DNA from: Planctomyces sp. SH-PL62
Lineage (GTDB): Bacteria; Planctomycetota; Planctomycetia; Planctomycetales; Planctomycetaceae
Direction: 5' to 3'
Assembly: GCA_945893045.1 (NCBI GenBank)
Contig: CAMDEA010000009.1
Span: forward strand, 24,192-88,191
DNA length: 64,000 nt
Below, in pieces: positions 62,101 to 64,000 of this stretch (position 1 is its first letter; each line of letters begins with the position of its first letter). The notes beneath the pieces are model-generated. The model did no database searches. It was not told where the DNA came from and was given only the letters and a program-made list of their open reading frames with translations. A program made the position numbers and the translations under genes.

Positions 62101-62236
62101 TGCAACCGCCGCCAATGAACTGGTGGCTGTCGGAGCGAAGCCGGCCCCGGCCGACCTCAACAAGCTGGAACTTGCCGCTTGGACCAGCGTTGCTCGCACG
62201 ATCTTGAATTTGCACGAGACCATCACACGGAATTGA
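59114..62236 (+). CDS. Planctomycete cytochrome protein (PSCyt1 - DUF1549 - DUF1553)
   Basis: The 1,040-residue exported protein starts behind GAGGAGA. CYFCH at 47-51 is its haem motif, followed by PGKPSESELFRRITSSDPEQKMPP. DUF1549 shows VIDGHIRESLAQQNLKPSPEADRVTLIRRL (ends only) and GCAECHDHKFDPL. DUF1553 covers the C-terminus (NPLTARVFVNRIWKQLFG). SKSQISNLKS at about 146-155 comes from an in-frame repeat tract. No DUF1501 gene follows it in the window. Confidence 0.92.
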   Translation: MRDLPKWMFLAVVLWSASDALPAADRDPLPDVVEFNRDIRPILSDNCYFCHGPDKNKRKADLRLDTAEGLVGQPGEPGTAIPGKPSESELFRRITSSDPEQKMPPAESTKSLTARDIAVIKKWIEQGAKYEGHWAFLPIKRTAVVDSKSQISNLKSESVIDGHIRESLAQQNLKPSPEADRVTLIRRLSFDLIGLPPTPEEVTAFVNDSTPDAYEKIVDRLLKSPHFGERQAMWWLDLVRYADTVGYHGDQNMSVSPFRQYVIDSFNANKRFDQFTIEQLAGDLLPNPAREQLIASGYNRLGMMSAEGGVQDKEYLAKYIAERVRNASGTWLGITLGCAECHDHKFDPLTTKDFYRFEAFFADIKERGLYSGAHADGNWGPFVKVPNAEQEAVLTKLDQEISEFKKLLETSTPELVAAQAAWEKTQVAWTVLKPNSMTSAEGVTLTAKDDGSVLASGKNPATDTYTLVVKNPPKGITAFRIEVLPDDSLPKKGPGRAGNGNFVLSEFAVKHVVGETIEETVALQNATATYEQTGGAENNPYKKWAAAAAIDGDAKGKTWGWAIMEKVGQPQIAVFETVNDIAGGESSTLTISLLQDLDNPQHTIGRFRLSVATSPRPIRADQSPPPNIAALLAIAADQRTDAQKNELAAYYQSFAPALDAARKQLAERENARKELDSRIPSTLITASVQPRMVRILKRGNWMDDSGEEVTPAFPAVLSQPLESPTRLTRHELAKWIVSKDNPLTARVFVNRIWKQLFGAGLSRKLDDLGAQGEWPSHPLLLDHLAAAFADNGWDVKQLLKSIVMSNTYRQSSVATRELREVDSYNRWLARQGRFRIDAELVRDNALAISGLLVTKLGGASVKPYQPPGYFAYLNFPAREWQNDAGENLYRRGLYTHWQRQYLHPSLLAFDAPNREECTADRARSNTPLQSLVLLNDPSYVEAARAFAENILRSGGSTTRDKFDWAFRRAASRPIKPAEAEVLERLLQSHLDEYKSDATAANELVAVGAKPAPADLNKLELAAWTSVARTILNLHETITRN

Positions 62237-62256
62237 TCGCAGTCGAGGAAGTAGCG

Positions 62257-62514
62257 ATGGACGACATTAAGGCTCTCTGCGACGACATCTATCGTGAACG
62301 AGTTTTGCGTTCTCGTCGCATGAAGTTCGAGGACAAGTTTCGGGCTGGGCAGGAACTGTTTGAGTTTGCATGCAGTCTCAGCAAGGCCGGCATCCGCGGG
62401 CAGTTCCCGGAACTTGATGACGCCGGCGTCCATTGTGAGTTGTTACGAAGACTGCGGATCGGTGAAGAACTGGAGAAGCAAACTTGGACTCCCCGCAAAT
62501 CGCTCTCGAAGTAG
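62257..62514 (+). CDS. Small protein paired with a nucleotidyltransferase fragment
   Basis: The 85-residue protein starts at ATG 62257 (GAGGA upstream). MDDIKALCDDIYRERVLRSRRMK and a compact helical body resemble small proteins that pair with nucleotidyltransferase-like genes. The next frame begins before its stop, as in such pairs. Confidence 0.6.
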   Translation: MDDIKALCDDIYRERVLRSRRMKFEDKFRAGQELFEFACSLSKAGIRGQFPELDDAGVHCELLRRLRIGEELEKQTWTPRKSLSK

Positions 62515-62747
62515 CCGCCGCTATGGACGAACAGCAGATTTCCTACATGCTCGTCGGTTCGTTTTCGAGCAACGTCTACGGAGTTCCGCGTTCGACCCGT
62601 GATGCGGACTTTGTGATCCAGCATCCAGGGCTCTCGTTCAAACGACTCAAGATCGCTGCGGCTGCTCTCGCCATGATTGCAAGATTGATGCTCGCGTTAC
62701 CAAGGACAGCCAATCCAATCCGAGCCATTGCCAGTCGCATGGACTAA
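62484..62747 (+). pseudogene. Truncated nucleotidyltransferase-like gene
   Basis: From a TTG at 62484 or ATG at 62523, the first about 50 residues (YMLVGSFSSNVYGVPRSTRDADFVIQ) match the N-terminus of nucleotidyltransferases with a GSFxSxxYGxxRxTxDxD motif. The remainder is out of character and stops early, so the catalytic domain is incomplete. A deletion or frameshift is likely. Confidence 0.6.
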
Positions 62748-62771
62748 TCTCGCGAAAGTCAGAGAGAACAA

Positions 62772-62799
62772 TTGACACATTGATGTCCCGGACTATATT
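62772..62799 (+). promoter_or_regulatory. Strong sigma-70-type promoter
   Basis: TTGACA at 62772-62777, a 16-base spacer, and TATATT at 62794-62799. This is close to consensus and unusual in this GC-rich window. It would start a transcript near 62806 towards the right edge. Confidence 0.65.
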
Positions 62800-62953
62800 A
62801 CCCGCGTCGCTTGAGCATGAGACGCCCGCTTCTTCCTGGGGTCTCGATCAGCTAGCTCTCCGAAATTGCTCGTGGTTTCCGCTGCGTTTGGCCTCGCGAA
62901 TTGAGGCGGACGATCATGCCACTCCGGTGGCTGCGAGCCAAAGTCCTGCTGGC

Positions 62954-62980
62954 TGCTCCGCGAAAAAAAGTCGCGGAGCA
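62954..62980 (+). other. Ten-base hairpin, perfect stem
   Basis: TGCTCCGCGA and TCGCGGAGCA flank an A-rich seven-base loop. There is no T-run after it, so it is not a standard intrinsic terminator. Confidence 0.6.
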
Positions 62981-63443
62981 ATACAGACACGGGAAGAGAT
63001 GACTCGGTGCCGTGACTCCCTAATCCACCGGGAGTTTGTGAAGTCTGAGTCCTGGGTGACATCGTTTGGTGAGTTTGTTCTCCCCGCAAACTCAGGTGAC
63101 TTCCTGGTTCTCGGCCACAGTGCTACTTAGCACGTCGCCGACCCAAGATCGGTTCCGCGAGGTCATGTGGCCTCCAACCGCGGTTCCTCAAACCGTCAAT
63201 GAGGGTTTCTGTGCGTTTTCAGCGTCTCGGATGCTTTGCCGCATCCGCAGTTCAACGCGAAAAGCTCGCCGAACGTGTTCGGCTGGGCGATAGGTCGCGT
63301 CGGAAGTTTGGCCCGGTTCGGGTGACTCCCCTTCCTTTGAAGAGGTTGTTGCACGATGCGAGTGGTGAGCTTGTCCGATGCGACGCCGGTGCGAGGAAAC
63401 TCTCGGCCGGTGAAGTTTGTTTCTCTTGATAGGTCACTGTTGT

Positions 63444-64000
63444 ATGCCGGCACCGAAGAAAAGACCGACTCGTACTGCGAGTCGCTCAACCGCGAAGCCA
63501 ACCGTTCGGCGACGCGCCCCTCGCAAAACCAAAGACGCGGACGCCGCTGAAGGCACCGCTTTGGAAAATCGCTCCGACGACTCCAACGTCGATTCCATCG
63601 AAGTGATTTCGCCTCCCGCTTTTCTCGATCCGCCGCCGGAACGCCGTGGACGCTCACGACACGACGACGGCCGCTCTGGAGCCAACGTGGACGACGACAT
63701 CGTTTTTCCCGAAGACAACAACGCTCCCGCACCTCGCCCCCCGCAGGCTCAGCAAAATGACGCCGGCCCGGTGCGCTACGACGACCGCCAGCAGGGCTAC
63801 TACCAGCAGGACGCCGGTGGCTATCCCAATCAAAACCAAGACGGTGGTCCGCCTCTCGAAGGTGGAGGCCAACCAGGTCAACAAGACGACGGCCAGCTTC
63901 GTCGCCGTCGCCGTCGCCGTCGTGGACGCGGCAACGGTGAAGTGAACAACAACATGCCTCAAGGCGGTCAACGCGACTACGGTGGTCCACCGCCACGCGG
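63444..64000 (+). CDS. N-terminus of an Arg/Gly/Gln-rich nucleic-acid-binding protein (possibly transcription terminator Rho), runs off the window
   Basis: The frame starts at ATG 63444 (MPAPKKRPTRTASRSTAKPT) and stays open to the right edge with no stop. The first 185 residues are disordered: basic Lys/Arg, then acidic, then Gln/Gly/Asp-rich, with an RRRRRRRRGRGNG run. Planctomycete and Bacteroidota Rho proteins carry such disordered N-terminal extensions, but so do other RNA-binding proteins. The catalytic part is outside the window. Confidence 0.45.
   Translation, partial: MPAPKKRPTRTASRSTAKPTVRRRAPRKTKDADAAEGTALENRSDDSNVDSIEVISPPAFLDPPPERRGRSRHDDGRSGANVDDDIVFPEDNNAPAPRPPQAQQNDAGPVRYDDRQQGYYQQDAGGYPNQNQDGGPPLEGGGQPGQQDDGQLRRRRRRRRGRGNGEVNNNMPQGGQRDYGGPPPR

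Larger units (their letters stand above)
62748..63443. other. About 700-base non-coding stretch
   Basis: No convincing gene lies here. It contains a consensus-like promoter (62772-62799), a perfect ten-base hairpin (62954-62980) and other potential stems. It may hold a small RNA or a long leader for the Arg/Gly-rich protein that follows. Confidence 0.5.

Noticed and set aside
62780..63130. Plus-strand frame of 116 residues in the non-coding stretch
   Set aside because: No domain, no ribosome-binding site, and it overlaps the hairpins and promoter.
63196..63996. Minus-strand frame of 266 residues at the right edge
   Set aside because: It is the shadow of the Arg/Gly-rich plus-strand frame that starts at 63444.

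Overview
The window is GC-rich chromosomal DNA from a member of the Planctomycetota. This rests on the sequence itself: three large proteins with a CxxCH cytochrome motif followed by regions of the DUF1549/DUF1553 or DUF1592/DUF1588/DUF1585 type, two DUF1501 proteins, an exported beta-propeller, and an N-terminal 'LEDRRLLAA' motif on a giant surface protein. Short palindromic elements lie between genes and even inside reading frames. I do not assign a genus.

Layout. 1-3.8 kb: the N-terminal 1,260 residues of a giant minus-strand surface protein. 4.1-6.2 kb: a probable restriction-modification pair. 6.5-10.1 kb: an NtrC-like response regulator followed at once by a GAF-PAS hybrid histidine kinase. 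10.2 kb: the 3' part of a tRNA gene, probably a relic attachment site. 10.4-26.7 kb: an accessory, signalling-rich conflict (defence) island. Its genes encode a kinase-like/TPR protein, a Nudix-TIR-NB-ARC-TPR fusion, a solo degenerate Nudix protein, phosphofructokinase, a second TIR-NB-ARC-TPR protein, a LysR regulator, a TIR protein, and a TPR-SLOG-class III nucleotide cyclase fusion convergent with that TIR gene. 27-31.8 kb: secreted esterase, PQQ-like propeller protein and an ABC exporter. 32-41.3 kb: DUF1501, two planctomycete cytochrome proteins and an SDR reductase. 41.3-50.4 kb: BioD, a zinc-ribbon membrane protein, a CehA-type protein, a small toxin-antitoxin remnant, a second DUF1501 protein, an acyl-CoA dehydrogenase and a RidA protein. 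50.9-62.2 kb: a large secreted protein, threonine aldolase, an iron alcohol dehydrogenase, PRPP synthetase and a third cytochrome protein. 62.3-64 kb: a broken nucleotidyltransferase pair, a promoter-led non-coding stretch, and the Arg/Gly-rich N-terminus of a protein that runs off the edge.

The most interesting part is the 10.2-26.7 kb island. It combines several NAD- or nucleotide-acting modules (TIR, Nudix, SLOG, class III cyclase) with STAND-type NTPase switches and TPR sensors. The Nudix-TIR-STAND fusion and the TPR-SLOG-cyclase gene convergent with a TIR gene are the best candidates for an undescribed immune system. Their functions here are inferred from domain motifs alone.

A second theme is a population of palindromic mobile-like elements. 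At least three share the same inner arms. One provides the start codon of a gene, and others are read through in frame in phosphofructokinase and in the cytochrome proteins.
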